Under the pieces are notes generated by a model, which did not search any database, was not told the origin of the DNA, and was given only the letters and a program-made list of their open reading frames with translations. From contig JAFXYD010000073.1 of assembly GCA_017541995.1 (NCBI GenBank), forward strand, positions 1-54,926: DNA of 54,926 nucleotides, given 5' to 3'. The number at the start of each line of letters is the position of its first letter. Position 1 is the first letter of the stretch. Of this stretch, positions 8,668-17,300 are shown in pieces. This DNA is from Oscillospiraceae bacterium (GTDB lineage Bacteria; Bacillota; Clostridia; Oscillospirales; Oscillospiraceae). A program made the position numbers and the translations under genes.

Positions 8668-10560
8668 ATGGGATACTTTGCCGGAAGCTATGACGTGGCG
8701 GTGATCGGCGCGGGCCACGCGGGAATCGAGGCGGGCATGGCCGCGGCGCGGCTGGGCTTGAAAACCGCCGTCTTCACCCTCAACCTGGACGCCGTGGGCA
8801 ACATGCCCTGCAACCCCGCCATCGGCGGCACCGGCAAGGGCCACCTGGTCCGGGAGCTGGACGCCCTGGGAGGCCAGATGGGCATCGCCGCGGATCACTG
8901 CTGCATCCAGTACCGGATGCTGAACCGGGGCAAGGGCCCCGCCGTCCACTCCCTCCGGGCCCAGGCCGACCGCCGCCGCTACCAGGAATACATGAAGCAG
9001 CTGCTGGAGAAGCAGGAGAACCTGGAGCTGAAGCAGGCGGAGGTGGTATCCCTGGAGACGGAGCAGGGGGCGGTCCGGGGTCTGAGCACCCGCCTGGGGG
9101 CCTTTTACGAGGCGAAGGCCGTGATCCTGGCCACGGGCACCTTCCTGGAATCGGAAATCATCATCGGGGAGAACGTGATCACCTCCGGCCCCGACGGGAT
9201 GCATGCGGCCCGGGGCCTCTCCGCCTGCCTGCGGCGGCTGGGCCTGTCCCTGCGGCGCTTCAAGACCGGCACCCCGCCCCGGATCAACGCCCGGAGCGTG
9301 GATTTCTCCAAAATGGAGCTCCAGCCGGGGGATCCGGAACCGGAGCCCTTCTCCTTTTCCACGGAGCGCGCGCCGGAAAATCGCACAAATTGCTGGCTCA
9401 CCTATACCAACGAGAAAACCCATGAGATCATCCGGAATAATCTGGACCGCAGCCCCCTGTATGACGGCACCGTCACCGGGGTGGGGCCCCGCTACTGCCC
9501 CTCCATCGAGACCAAGATCGTCCGCTTTGCGGACAAGCCCCGGCACCAGCTCTTTGTGGAGCCCACGGGGCTGAACACCCAGGAGCTCTACCTCCAGGGC
9601 TTCTCCTCCTCCCTGCCGGAGGACGTGCAGCTGGAAATGCTGCACTCTGTCCCCGGCCTGGAAAAGGCGGAGATGATGCGGCCCGCCTACGCCATCGAGT
9701 ACGACTGCGTGGACCCCACAGAGCTGCTGCCCACCCTGGAGTGCAAGAAGGTCCCGGGGCTCTACGGAGCCGGGCAGTTCAACGGCTCCTCCGGCTATGA
9801 GGAGGCCGCCGTCCAGGGCTTCGTGGCGGGAGTCAACGCGGCCCTGAAGCTGAAGGGGGAGCCCCCCCTGATTTTGAAGCGCTCCGACGGCTACATCGGG
9901 GCCCTCATCGACGATCTGGTGACCAAGGGCACCGAGGAGCCCTATCGGATCATGACCTCCCGCAGCGAATACCGCCTTCTGCACCGCCAGGACAACGCGG
10001 ACTGGCGGCTGAGCCCCATCGGCCACCGGATCGGGCTGATCTCCGACGCGCGCCTGGCGGCGGTGGAGGAGAAGTACGCTGCCGTGGCCCGGGAGATCAA
10101 GCGCCTGGAGCACAGCGGCGTGGCCGCCTCCGAGGCCCTGAACGAGTTCCTGGCGGCCAGGGGCTCCTCCCCGGTGGAGAGCTCCGTCCGGCTGGCGGAG
10201 CTGGTGCGCCGCCCGGAGCTGGGCTATGACGAGATCGCCCCCTTTGACTCGGAGCGCCCGGCCCTCCCCGCCGCCGTGGGGGAGCAGGTGGAGATCCAGC
10301 TGAAATACGCGGGCTACATCGCCCGGCAGCAGAAGCAGGTGGAGGAATTCCAGAAGGCCGAGGCCCGCCGCCTGCCCGAGAACATGGACTACGCCGCCAT
10401 TCCGGCCCTGAAGCAGGAGGCCCGGGAGAAGCTCTCCCGGATCCGCCCCGTCTCCATCGGCCAGGCCTCCCGGATCTCCGGCGTCAGCCCCGCCGACGTG
10501 GCCGTCCTCATGGTCTGGCTGGAGCAGAACAGGGGACGGGGGACAGGAAATAAGGAATAG
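8668..10560 (+). CDS. mnmG: tRNA U34 carboxymethylaminomethyl synthesis enzyme MnmG (GidA)
   Basis: With MnmE it adds the cmnm5 group to wobble U34 of several tRNAs, using FAD, NADH and methylene-THF. At 630 residues it has the expected length from the ATG at 8668, which follows GGAAGGAAC and a strong promoter; upstream in-frame sequence belongs to the divergent gene. The FAD-binding GAGHAG motif is near the N-terminus, and [13 protein letters not shown] and the C-terminal [15 protein letters not shown] are MnmG signatures. The last residues (about GRGTGNKE) are encoded by a heptamer repeat that supplies the stop codon, so the native C-terminus was probably replaced or extended. Confidence 0.95.
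   Translation: MGYFAGSYDVAVIGAGHAGIEAGMAAARLGLKTAVFTLNLDAVGNMPCNPAIGGTGKGHLVRELDALGGQMGIAADHCCIQYRMLNRGKGPAVHSLRAQADRRRYQEYMKQLLEKQENLELKQAEVVSLETEQGAVRGLSTRLGAFYEAKAVILATGTFLESEIIIGENVITSGPDGMHAARGLSACLRRLGLSLRRFKTGTPPRINARSVDFSKMELQPGDPEPEPFSFSTERAPENRTNCWLTYTNEKTHEIIRNNLDRSPLYDGTVTGVGPRYCPSIETKIVRFADKPRHQLFVEPTGLNTQELYLQGFSSSLPEDVQLEMLHSVPGLEKAEMMRPAYAIEYDCVDPTELLPTLECKKVPGLYGAGQFNGSSGYEEAAVQGFVAGVNAALKLKGEPPLILKRSDGYIGALIDDLVTKGTEEPYRIMTSRSEYRLLHRQDNADWRLSPIGHRIGLISDARLAAVEEKYAAVAREIKRLEHSGVAASEALNEFLAARGSSPVESSVRLAELVRRPELGYDEIAPFDSERPALPAAVGEQVEIQLKYAGYIARQQKQVEEFQKAEARRLPENMDYAAIPALKQEAREKLSRIRPVSIGQASRISGVSPADVAVLMVWLEQNRGRGTGNKE
10541..10560 (+). repeat. Half heptamer element at the mnmG stop codon
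   Basis: GGAAATAAGGAATAG is one arm of the GGAATAA heptamer family. The arm encodes the final residues and stop of mnmG. No complementary arm is found downstream. Confidence 0.55.
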
Positions 10561-10591
10561 GTAGCAGGCGGCGGAACAGGTATGAAACGCC

Positions 10592-10656
10592 GTAGGGGCG
10601 GTCATTGGCCGCCCGCCGTTCCGCACCTACGCCGTAGGGGCGGTCATTGGCCGCCC
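10592..10656 (+). repeat. Two REP-like GTAG hairpins in direct orientation
   Basis: Copies at 10592-10614 and 10634-10656, each GTAG + GGGCGG-TCATTGG-CCGCCC. They share the sequence type seen at 7713-7765, with T for C in the loop. Confidence 0.75.
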
Positions 10657-10660
10657 GCAA

Positions 10661-10706
10661 AGCCTTCCCCTTGAGGGGAAGGTGGCCCGAAGGGCCGGAT
10701 GAGGTG
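10661..10706 (+). repeat. Two-hairpin dispersed repeat
   Basis: One hairpin, CCTTCCCC-TTGA-GGGGAAGG (10663-10682), is followed by a second, GGCCCGAAGGGCC (10684-10696), then GGATGAGGTG. This unit is different from the GTAG family. From memory, similar units are common between genes of gut Clostridia, which should be checked by search. Confidence 0.55.
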
Positions 10707-10974
10707 GCGTCCCGACCACCGCGGCGTGTCCGCAGAACGCGTCTGGGCCCCAGCCCGGTCATGATCTCTCCCCCTCTGCTTCTGTAAGAATGGGCTGAAA
10801 GGAATAGAAACAAGTACATTCAGAGTAAAACAATACTTGCTTATCAACAGAGCAACATCTCAAACCGCTTCTCCCGGACGGCAGCAGTTTTATGGGAAAT
10901 GCTCAGCGACAGGCCCGGCAGGGCTGGGGAGGATCTGAGGTCTGGAATGCGGCCGTGACGCGGCAACCGTCGGC

Positions 10975-11092
10975 GGGCGCTCGGTGAGCGCCCCTACGGC
11001 GGGGGACGGAGGCGGTTTGGAATCGGCGGACAAGCGCGGCTTGTCCCTACAGAGGTATTTCGTTACGGCGGACAAGCGCGGCTTGTCCCTAC
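10975..11092 (-). repeat. Three REP-like GTAG hairpins, minus orientation
   Basis: Copies read on the minus strand. One at 10975-10997 has stem GGGCGCTC/GAGCGCCC. Two identical ones at 11027-11050 and 11069-11092 have stem GGACAAGC-CGC-GCTTGTCC. Each begins with GTAG on the minus strand. They end 29 bases before the pnp start codon. Confidence 0.75.
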
Positions 11093-11121
11093 ATCATACA
11101 ACACAGAATGGAGGAATGTAT

Positions 11122-11943
11122 ATGATCCCCTTTGCACACTATGAACAGAGCGCGGCGTATTTGCGCGAAAAACTGGGCGGCTTCCAGCCGGACATTCTCC
11201 TGATCCTGGGCTCCGGGCTGGGGGACTTTGGGGAGCGGGTGGAGGCGCCGATTTCCGTGCCCTACGCGGAGATCCCCCATTTCAGGTATTCCACGGTCCC
11301 GGGGCACAAGGGTCGCTTCGTCTTCGGCAGCCTGGCGGGGAAAAAGGTGGCCGTCATGCAGGGCCGCCTGCACCTCTATGAGGGCTGGAGCCCCGAGGAG
11401 GCGGTCTACGGGGTCCGGGTGATGAAGCTGCTGGGCGTCAGCACCATGATCGTCACCAACGCCGGCGGCGCCATCAACCTGGACTACAAGCCCGGCCAGA
11501 TCATGCTGATCTCCGACCACATCCTCCTCTTCCCCGTGACGCCCCTCACCGGGCCCAACGAGGAGCGCTTCGGGACCCGCTTCCCGGACATGTCCAAGGC
11601 CTACAGCCCGGCGCTGCGGCAGCTGGCGCGGCAGACCGCGGCGGATTGCGGCGTCCATCTGAACGAGGGCGTCTATATGTACTTCCCCGGACCCCAGTTC
11701 GAGACCCCGGCGGAGATCCGGGCGGCCCGGGCCCTGGGGGCCGACGCGGCGGGCATGAGCACCGTGCCGGAGGTCATCGCCGCCCGGCACTGCGGCATGG
11801 AGGTCCTGGGCTTCTCCCTGGCCACCAACATGGCCGCGGGCATCCTGGACCAGCCCCTGACCCACCGGGAGGTCATGGAGATCGGGGCGGCCAGCAAGGC
11901 TGTTTTCTCCAAGCTGATGCTTGAAATTCTACGGAAACTGTGA
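11122..11943 (+). CDS. punA: Purine nucleoside phosphorylase, type I (PunA)
   Basis: It reversibly phosphorolyses (deoxy)guanosine and inosine to base and ribose-1-phosphate in purine salvage. The protein is 273 residues, normal for the trimeric PNP-I family. Visible motifs are LGSGLG near the N-terminus (phosphate loop), HFRYSTVPGHKG, QGRLHLYEG, VTNAGGAIN and FPGPQFETPAEIRA. I chose the ATG at 11122, seven bases after GGAGGA, rather than the ATG at 11116, which sits only one base from it. It is followed by the cupin gene 10 bases downstream and is probably cotranscribed with it. Confidence 0.93.
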   Translation: MIPFAHYEQSAAYLREKLGGFQPDILLILGSGLGDFGERVEAPISVPYAEIPHFRYSTVPGHKGRFVFGSLAGKKVAVMQGRLHLYEGWSPEEAVYGVRVMKLLGVSTMIVTNAGGAINLDYKPGQIMLISDHILLFPVTPLTGPNEERFGTRFPDMSKAYSPALRQLARQTAADCGVHLNEGVYMYFPGPQFETPAEIRAARALGADAAGMSTVPEVIAARHCGMEVLGFSLATNMAAGILDQPLTHREVMEIGAASKAVFSKLMLEILRKL

Positions 11944-11953
11944 GGTACTTCCA

Positions 11954-12295
11954 ATGATTAAACGCAGACAGGAAATGACGGTGGAGCCCCGCTTTGAGGT
12001 CAAGGGCGGCAAGGGCCCCTATGACTCCACCCACGTCTTCACCGCCGCCGAGCTGGACAAGATCAATCTCTTCGCCGTGAACACCCTGCCCCCCGGCAGC
12101 TCCATCGGCGTCCACCAGCACAACAGCGAGGGGGAGGCCTATGTGATTTTGCAGGGCCAGGCCACCGTCACCGAGGACGGGCAGGACTTCCTCCTGGGCC
12201 CCGGGGACGCGGAATACTGCACCGGCGGCCACACCCACGGCATTGCCAACGACTCCGACGGGACGCTGGTATTTTTGGCGATTATCATCAAGTGA
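11954..12295 (+). CDS. Small cupin-domain protein
   Basis: A 113-residue single cupin barrel. Metal-binding motif 1 is HQHNSEGEAYVILQG and motif 2 ends in GGHTHGI, so a metal site with several His and one Glu is likely. Start ATG 11954 follows GAGG by eight bases. Substrate is unknown; such proteins are sugar isomerases, dioxygenases or small-molecule sensors. It sits between a nucleoside phosphorylase and a radical SAM gene, which does not fix its role. Confidence 0.8.
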   Translation: MIKRRQEMTVEPRFEVKGGKGPYDSTHVFTAAELDKINLFAVNTLPPGSSIGVHQHNSEGEAYVILQGQATVTEDGQDFLLGPGDAEYCTGGHTHGIANDSDGTLVFLAIIIK

Positions 12296-13185
12296 TGAGG
12301 CAACAGGCAACAGGCAACAGGCAACAGCAGCCGCAAAAACGTTTCAAGAAGGTTTATCTGGAGATCACCAACGTCTGCAACCGGGACTGCGCCTTTTGCC
12401 CCAAGACGAAGCGGACGCCGGGCTTTCTGGCGGAGGCGGACTTCGTCTGCCTGCTGGACAAGCTCCGGCCCTGGACGGATTTCCTCTACTTCCATCTGAT
12501 GGGGGAGCCCCTGCTCCACCCGGCGCTGGGCCGCTTTCTGGCCCTGGCCGGGGCGCGGGGCTTCCGGGTGATCCTCACCACCAACGGCACCCTGCTGCCC
12601 CAGGCGGCCGGGACGCTGCTGGCGTCCCCTGCCCTGCACAAGCTGAACGTTTCCCTCCACTCCTTCGAGGCCAACCAGGGGGGCAGCCTTGAGGATTATG
12701 TCAACCAGTGCGCCGCCCTTGGCGCCCGGGCCGCGGAGCGGGGGATCCTGGTGAATTTCCGGCTCTGGAACGGGGACAGCGCCGCCCGCAGCGGCTGGAA
12801 CGCCGAAAATCAGCGGATCCTGTCCCTGCTGGAGGCGGTCTTTCCCCGACCCTGGGCCCCCAGCCGGGGCGGGGAGCGGCTGGCGGAGCGGGTCTATCTG
12901 GACCGGGCGGAGATCTTCGACTGGCCGGACCGGGAGGCCCCGGAGACGGGGGCCCGCCACGGCTGCTACGGCCTGCGGGATCAGCTGGGCGTGCTCTGGG
13001 ACGGCACGGTGGTGCCCTGCTGCCTGGACCACGAGGGAGAACTGGCCCTGGGGAATCTGCTGACGGAGGAGCTTTCCGACGTTCTGGAAAGGCCCCGGGC
13101 CCGGGCCATGCTGGCGGGCTTCCGCCGGGGCGAGGCGGTGGAGGAATTATGTAAACGCTGCGGCTACGCCGCAAGGTTCCGATAG
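12292..13185 (+). CDS. Radical SAM protein with SPASM-like C-terminus
   Basis: A 297-residue radical SAM enzyme. The 4Fe-4S motif CNRDCAFC (CxxxCxxC) lies near residue 30, and HLMGEPLLHP and ILTTNGTLL are typical core strands. A second cysteine cluster in the C-terminal third (GCYG..., VPCCLD, CKRCG) suggests a SPASM/twitch domain with an auxiliary cluster. The reaction is unknown; related proteins modify peptides or act in cofactor synthesis. The start is GTG 12292 or ATG 12295, overlapping the cupin stop. The first 11 or so codons come from a GGCAACA heptamer array, so the N-terminus looks repeat-derived. Confidence 0.8.
   Translation: MMRQQATGNRQQQPQKRFKKVYLEITNVCNRDCAFCPKTKRTPGFLAEADFVCLLDKLRPWTDFLYFHLMGEPLLHPALGRFLALAGARGFRVILTTNGTLLPQAAGTLLASPALHKLNVSLHSFEANQGGSLEDYVNQCAALGARAAERGILVNFRLWNGDSAARSGWNAENQRILSLLEAVFPRPWAPSRGGERLAERVYLDRAEIFDWPDREAPETGARHGCYGLRDQLGVLWDGTVVPCCLDHEGELALGNLLTEELSDVLERPRARAMLAGFRRGEAVEELCKRCGYAARFR
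12298..12328 (+). repeat. GGCAACA heptamer array inside the radical SAM start region
   Basis: Four tandem copies of GGCAACA encode the RQQATGNRQQ part of the radical SAM N-terminus. It follows the same heptamer pattern as the GGAATAA, GGCATCA, GGATCAR and TTGAAAR arrays elsewhere in the backbone. No complementary arm is seen close by. Confidence 0.7.
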
Positions 13186-13211
13186 AAGCGCAGACTGGGA
13201 TTTGTCTGATT

Positions 13212-13270
13212 GTAGTGCCGGCAATCTGCCGGCCCGGTCGCCCTTACAGCCGGCAGATTGCCGGCACTAC
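13212..13270. repeat. Inverted pair of REP-like hairpins
   Basis: A plus-strand unit at 13212-13233 (GTAG + TGCCGGCA-ATC-TGCCGGC) faces a minus-strand unit at about 13248-13270 with the same sequence. The two can also pair with each other into one long stem, as in BIME-type pairs. Confidence 0.7.
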
Positions 13271-13309
13271 AGACTTGCAGATCCCGATCTGTCAAAGGGA
13301 GGACTGGTT

Positions 13310-14215
13310 TTGATTTCCAAAATGAACGCCGCGTTGAAGCGGATGCGTCAGCTCCGGGCGGACGGCTGCATCATCGTCTCGGAGGAGCTGGTGGACGGGC
13401 TGCTGCCCCGGCGGGAGCGGAACGCCCACAAGGGCAGCTTTGGCCGGGTGCTGATTGTGGCCGGCTCCGTGGGCTACACCGGCGCCCCGGTGCTGGCGGC
13501 CAACGCCGCCCTCCGGGCCGGGGCCGGGCTGATTTTCACGGGGGTTCCGGAGGCGGTCTATCCCATCGTGGCCCAGAAGCTGGACGAGCCCATGGTCTTC
13601 CCCCTGCCCTGCGACGGGGAGGGCCGCCTGAATACCCGGGCCGTGCCGCCCCTGCTGGAGCGGCTGGCGGGCTGCGACGCCTGCCTCCTGGGCCCGGGCC
13701 TGGGCCGGAGCCCCGCCATTCTGGACGTGGTGAGCGCGGTGCTGACCCATGCGGGCTGCCCGGTGATTTTGGACGCCGACGGCATAAATTGCCTGGAGGG
13801 GAATATAGATGTGCTGGGACAGGCAGCCTGCCCCGTGATCCTGACGCCCCACGACGGGGAGTTCCGCCGCCTGGGGGGCGACCCGGACCCCGCCCGGCGC
13901 TATGAGAGCGCCCGGGCGCTGGCCCGGCGCTGGGGGCTCACCGTCCTGTTGAAGGGCCACAGGAGCCTCACCGTCAGCCCGGAGCGGGTTTATCTGAACC
14001 CCACCGGGAATCCCGGCATGGCCACCGGCGGCAGCGGGGACGTGCTGGCGGGGATCCTCCTGGCCCTGCTGGGCCAGGGTCTGGCCCCGGCGGAGGCCGC
14101 CGCGGCGGCGGCCTGGCTCCACGGCGCCGTGGGGGACTACTGCGCCGAGGCCTGGGGGGAGTACGGCATGACTCCCACGGATATGATCGCGAATCTGCCC
14201 CTGTTTTTGAAGTAA
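13310..14215 (+). CDS. nnrD: ADP/ATP-dependent NAD(P)H-hydrate dehydratase
   Basis: It repairs hydrated NADH and NADPH. The protein is 301 residues and contains only the dehydratase (YjeF C-terminal) domain without the epimerase half. Motifs: NAHKGSFGRVLIVAGS, GPGLG, ILDADGIN, LTPHDGEFRRL and NPTGNPGMATGGSGDVLAGI. I chose TTG 13310, seven bases after GGGAGGA; the alternative ATG at 13322 is 19 bases away from it. It opens the nnrD-lipoprotein-alr-mazF cluster, which resembles a conserved Firmicute order. Confidence 0.9.
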   Translation: MISKMNAALKRMRQLRADGCIIVSEELVDGLLPRRERNAHKGSFGRVLIVAGSVGYTGAPVLAANAALRAGAGLIFTGVPEAVYPIVAQKLDEPMVFPLPCDGEGRLNTRAVPPLLERLAGCDACLLGPGLGRSPAILDVVSAVLTHAGCPVILDADGINCLEGNIDVLGQAACPVILTPHDGEFRRLGGDPDPARRYESARALARRWGLTVLLKGHRSLTVSPERVYLNPTGNPGMATGGSGDVLAGILLALLGQGLAPAEAAAAAAWLHGAVGDYCAEAWGEYGMTPTDMIANLPLFLK

Positions 14216-14248
14216 ATCCCCGGAAGAAAGCAAAAGGAGTTGAACCCC

Positions 14249-14851
14249 GTGCGGCGAAGATGGATGATTTTTGCCGTACCGATGATGACGCTTTGCCTCC
14301 TCTGCGCCTGCGGAGGCAAGGAACAGAATCCCCTGCGGGCGCCGATGGATTTCCGCGCCGAGCTGCTGGCCCGGGGCGGCTGCGCCTTTGAGCTGGCGGC
14401 CCGCAGCGAGGCGGGAGATCGGCTCTGGGAGCTGGAGCTGGCCTGCGAGCTGGACGCCGAGGGCAATGGCAGCGTGACGGTGCTGGCCCCGGAGAGCATC
14501 GCGGGCATCCGCGCCGTCCTGGAGGGGGGCAAGGGCAGCCTCCGCTATGGGGAGCTCTCCCTGGGGCTGGGCAAGCTGCCCGGCACGGAGCTGGCCCCCG
14601 CGGCGGCCCCCGGAGCCCTGGTCCGAGCCTGGGCCCGGGACTGGATCGCCTCCGCCGGGCCGGAGGAGGAGGGGCTGCTGGTCTGCTACGGCGACGGGCC
14701 CCTCACGGTCCGCACCTGCTTCGACGCCGGGGGCGTCCCCCTCCGGGCGGAGCTGCTGGTGGAGGGCAGGACCCGCTTTTCCGCGGAAATCCGAAAATTT
14801 GAATGGAAGGCCAAAGAACACAATGAAACTACTGAAGAGAACCTGGGCTGA
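14249..14851 (+). CDS. Lipoprotein in GerS/YdcC position next to alr
   Basis: A 200-residue predicted lipoprotein: basic start, hydrophobic stretch, lipobox LCAC, then a region rich in beta strands. GTG 14249 is nine bases after AAAGGAG; a TTG at 14240 touches that site and is less likely. It overlaps the alr start by 29 bases. In Bacillus subtilis ydcC (LolA-like lipoprotein) and in Clostridioides difficile gerS (lipoprotein needed for cortex hydrolysis in spore germination) occupy the slot before alr. Equivalence is inferred from position, size and lipobox; sequence similarity is not obvious by eye. Confidence 0.65.
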   Translation: MRRRWMIFAVPMMTLCLLCACGGKEQNPLRAPMDFRAELLARGGCAFELAARSEAGDRLWELELACELDAEGNGSVTVLAPESIAGIRAVLEGGKGSLRYGELSLGLGKLPGTELAPAAAPGALVRAWARDWIASAGPEEEGLLVCYGDGPLTVRTCFDAGGVPLRAELLVEGRTRFSAEIRKFEWKAKEHNETTEENLG

Positions 14852-15998
14852 CATCTCCATGGACAATCTCAGCCATAACTATCATCTGCTGCGCAGCCGC
14901 ATCCCCTCGGACTGCCGATTCTTAGGGGTGGTGAAGGCGGACGCCTACGGCCACGGCGCCGTGCCCGTCAGCCGCCAGCTGGTGGATCTGGGGGCGGACT
15001 ATCTGGCCGTCTCCAACATGGAGGAGGCGGTGCAGCTCCGCCGGAGCTACATCCGCCTGCCCATTCTGATTCTGGGCTACACCCCGGCCTTTTACGCCGA
15101 GGATATGGTGGACATGGGCATCCGGCAGGAGGTCCACTCCCTGGAATACGCCCGGCAGCTTTCCGAGGCCCTGGCGGGCACCGGCAAGCGGCTGAAGGTC
15201 CACATCAAGCTGGACACCGGCATGTCCCGGCTGGGCTTTTTCGCCTGCCACGCGGAGCAGACCCTGGAGGAGATCCGTCAGACGGCGGCCCTGGAGGGCC
15301 TGGTCCCGGAGGGGGTCTTCACCCACTTCCCCGTGGCGGACAGCCTGGATCCGGCGGATCAGGCCGCCACGGCGGCCCAGTTTGCCGCCTTTACCGCCAT
15401 GGTGGAGGCGCTGGAGGCCGCCGGCCTCCAGTTCAAGCTGCGCCACTGCTGCAACTCCGCCGCCACCCTGCTGCATCCGGAGTTCGCCCTGGACATGGTG
15501 CGGCCCGGCATCGCCACCTACGGCATCAGCCCCAGCCAGGAGCTGGAGGGCCGCTTCGACCTGCGGCCCCTCATGAGCCTGCGGACCACCATTTCCCAGA
15601 TCCGCCCCTTTGAGGCGGAGGTGGGGGTCAGCTACGGCTGGTCCTACAAGACCCCGGGCCCACGGCGCATCGCGGTGCTGGCCATCGGCTACGCCGACGG
15701 CCTCAGCCGCAGCCTCTCCAACCGGGTCAGCTTCCTGCTCCACGGGAAGCGGATCCCCGTGGTGGGGCGGATCTGCATGGATATGTGCATGGTGGACGTG
15801 ACCCAGGTGCCGGAGGCCCAGGTGGGAGACGTGGTGACGGTCTTCGGCAGCGACGGCGAGGCGTCCATCCCCGTGGACGACCTGGCCAAGGCCACCGGCA
15901 CCATCCCCTACGAGACCCTCTGCTCCATCAACAAGCGCACCCCCCGCTTCTACCTGGACGGCGAGCAGCGGATGGAAGTGCTGCAATATATCGTGTGA
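14823..15998 (+). CDS. alr: Alanine racemase
   Basis: A PLP-dependent enzyme that makes D-alanine for peptidoglycan. It is 391 residues, with the PLP lysine in VVKADAYGHG (Lys38), the second catalytic residue in VSYGWSY, and the C-terminal RICMDMCMVDVT motif. Start ATG 14823 follows GGAAGG and lies inside the end of the upstream lipoprotein gene, so translation is probably coupled. In spore formers Alr can also affect germination through D-alanine, which fits the neighbouring GerS-like lipoprotein. Confidence 0.95.
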   Translation: MKLLKRTWADISMDNLSHNYHLLRSRIPSDCRFLGVVKADAYGHGAVPVSRQLVDLGADYLAVSNMEEAVQLRRSYIRLPILILGYTPAFYAEDMVDMGIRQEVHSLEYARQLSEALAGTGKRLKVHIKLDTGMSRLGFFACHAEQTLEEIRQTAALEGLVPEGVFTHFPVADSLDPADQAATAAQFAAFTAMVEALEAAGLQFKLRHCCNSAATLLHPEFALDMVRPGIATYGISPSQELEGRFDLRPLMSLRTTISQIRPFEAEVGVSYGWSYKTPGPRRIAVLAIGYADGLSRSLSNRVSFLLHGKRIPVVGRICMDMCMVDVTQVPEAQVGDVVTVFGSDGEASIPVDDLAKATGTIPYETLCSINKRTPRFYLDGEQRMEVLQYIV

Positions 15999-16025
15999 CA
16001 GATTCGGATTTGGCGGGTTCAATTC

Positions 16026-16096
16026 GTAGGGGCCGATGCCCACATCGGCCCTGACACATCAGGGTACGAAGGGCCGATGTGGGCATCGGCCCCTAC
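16026..16096. repeat. Inverted pair of REP-like hairpins after alr
   Basis: A plus-strand unit at 16026-16051 (GTAG + GGGCCGATG-CCCA-CATCGGCCC) faces a minus-strand unit at 16071-16096 with the same stem. Each arm is a hairpin and the two arms also pair together over about 25 bp. It probably stalls or ends alr transcription. The rest of the alr-mazF gap (16097-16214) shows only the mazF ribosome site. Confidence 0.75.
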
Positions 16097-16214
16097 GGCG
16101 CGCCAAATCCCAATATGACAAATTTCGCCCAGACGGCATAGACTGACATGGAAGTATATTTCCCGGTCCTCTGTGGAAGAATAGGAGGGAAATCAAAACC
16201 GGAGTGTGAGTCGC

Positions 16215-16571
16215 ATGGAAAGCAATGTCAGACGGGGCGATATTTTTTACGCGGATCTGAGCCCGGTGGTGGGCAGCGAGCAGGGGGGCACCCGGCCGGT
16301 GCTGATCGTGCAGAACGACACGGGCAACCGCCATTCCCCCACGGTCATCGCCGCCGCCATCACCAGCCAGCTGGGCAAGGCCCGGCTGCCCACCCATATC
16401 ACGGTGCCGGGTCGGGAGGTGGGGCTGGCGAAGGACTCGGTGATTCTGCTGGAGCAGATCCGCACCCTGGATAAACGCCGCCTGCGGGAGCACATGGGCC
16501 GCCTCAACGAGGAGCAGATGAGCCGGGTGGACAACGCCATCGCCGTCTCCTTCGGCCTGGAGCGACAATAG
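16215..16571 (+). CDS. MazF/PemK-family endoribonuclease (NdoA-like) without adjacent antitoxin
   Basis: A 118-residue protein matching the EndoA/NdoA type: [20 protein letters not shown] and RPVLIVQND are the family N-terminal motifs, and the basic and acidic C-terminal stretch is typical. ATG 16215 follows GGAG by ten bases; GTG 16206 is too close to it. In Bacillus subtilis the order is alr-ndoAI-ndoA; here no antitoxin gene fits between alr and this gene, since the gap holds only hairpins. It may be paired with a distant antitoxin or have one that is not recognisable. Confidence 0.88.
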   Translation: MESNVRRGDIFYADLSPVVGSEQGGTRPVLIVQNDTGNRHSPTVIAAAITSQLGKARLPTHITVPGREVGLAKDSVILLEQIRTLDKRRLREHMGRLNEEQMSRVDNAIAVSFGLERQ

Positions 16572-16578
16572 CCAAACA

Positions 16579-16624
16579 GACAAGCCGGGCCGCTTCCCAC
16601 ACACGGGAAGCGGCCCGGCTTGTC
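16579..16624. terminator. Perfect 20-bp stem between convergent genes
   Basis: Two 20-base arms, starting GACAAGCCGGGC, are perfectly complementary around the loop ACACAC. It lies between the ends of mazF (plus) and the Nudix gene (minus). There is no T-run on either side, so it may be an mRNA 3'-end protection or Rho-type structure, not a classical intrinsic terminator. Confidence 0.55.
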
Positions 16625-16673
16625 GTGACCACGCATCGCGGTTCTCGGAATGAGAAAAAGAGCGTTTTGCCTG

Positions 16674-17159
16674 TCATTCAAGCTCCGTTCGGAGCGTGAA
16701 GCGTTCCGGCAAGCGATAGATCTCGTTTTTCAGGAAGAGAGGATAGAAATACTCGCCTTTTAGCCGCTCGAAGGCGAGCCATTCAAAGTCATGGGTGTGC
16801 GAACCCTCTCGCAGGGTGAAGCGCCCGCCTCGCTCGAACAGTCCCGTCTCGGAAACGTCTGCCAGAAAATAGACGCAGAGCTCGTGATAGCGCAGTCTGT
16901 CCACGTCCTCGGTGAAAAAGCTCTGGTTCAGCCAGAGGGGACGGAGGAGCTTCGCCGCGATATGCAGCTCCTCCCGCAGCTCCCGGAGCAGCGCGGCCTC
17001 GGCGGTCTCACCCAATCGGACCCGGCCGCCGGGCAGATAGAAGTAGGGAGAGCGCTCGTCGCGCATGGCGAGGACCCGGCCCTCATGCACGATCACGGCG
17101 CAAACGCGATAGTTGAATTTTTCACTTCCCAAAACGTAAGATATGTCGCGGTGATCCAT
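16674..17159 (-). CDS. Nudix hydrolase
   Basis: A 161-residue Nudix protein that would cleave a nucleoside diphosphate linked to another group. The Nudix box begins GRVRLGE and ends RELREELHI, matching Gx5Ex7REUxEExGU except that His replaces the last Gly. ATG 17159 is five bases after AAAGGAGG; an upstream in-frame ATG has no such site. Substrate cannot be told; ADP-ribose or damaged nucleotides are common. Single gene, convergent with mazF. Confidence 0.88.
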   Translation of the reverse strand: MDHRDISYVLGSEKFNYRVCAVIVHEGRVLAMRDERSPYFYLPGGRVRLGETAEAALLRELREELHIAAKLLRPLWLNQSFFTEDVDRLRYHELCVYFLADVSETGLFERGGRFTLREGSHTHDFEWLAFERLKGEYFYPLFLKNEIYRLPERFTLRTELE

Positions 17160-17182
17160 AGAGGCCTCCTTTAAAACCGGAT

Positions 17183-17244
17183 GCAGGGACAAGCAAGGCT
17201 TGTCCCTGCAGCGGGACGGGCGGGCGCTCCCTGAGCGCCCCTAC
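17183..17244. repeat. Two REP-like hairpins
   Basis: A palindromic unit at 17183-17209 (GCAG head, stem GGACAAGC/GCTTGTCC) is followed by a minus-strand GTAG unit at 17222-17244 (stem GGGCGCTC/GAGCGCCC). They separate the Nudix gene from the next, divergent gene. Confidence 0.7.
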
Positions 17245-17300
17245 GGCGGAATCGCAACGCGGTCCCGCCGCATAGAATGATGCGGAAGGGAGTGCTGCAA

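Larger units (their letters stand above)
10561..11121. other. 561-bp intergenic region made largely of hairpin repeats
   Basis: The gap between mnmG and the purine nucleoside phosphorylase holds two plus-strand REP hairpins, a distinct two-hairpin repeat (10661-10706) and three minus-strand REP hairpins. The stretch from about 10710 to 10970 shows no recognisable gene, RNA or promoter. Short reading frames across the region are only translations of the repeats. Confidence 0.7.

Noticed and set aside
10508-10819. Minus-strand frame of 103 codons after mnmG
   Set aside because: It is a translation of REP hairpins (repeated AANDRPYGV), without a ribosome site.
11027-11092. CRISPR-like pair of direct repeats
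   Set aside because: Only two copies; each is a GTAG hairpin belonging to a family dispersed over the backbone.
10984-11121. Longer N-terminus for the purine nucleoside phosphorylase
   Set aside because: The extra codons are REP hairpins; GGAGGA with correct spacing points to ATG 11122.
16097-16214. Hidden MazE-type antitoxin gene
   Set aside because: The gap is under 120 bp after the REP pair, and no frame of suitable length or ribosome site is present.
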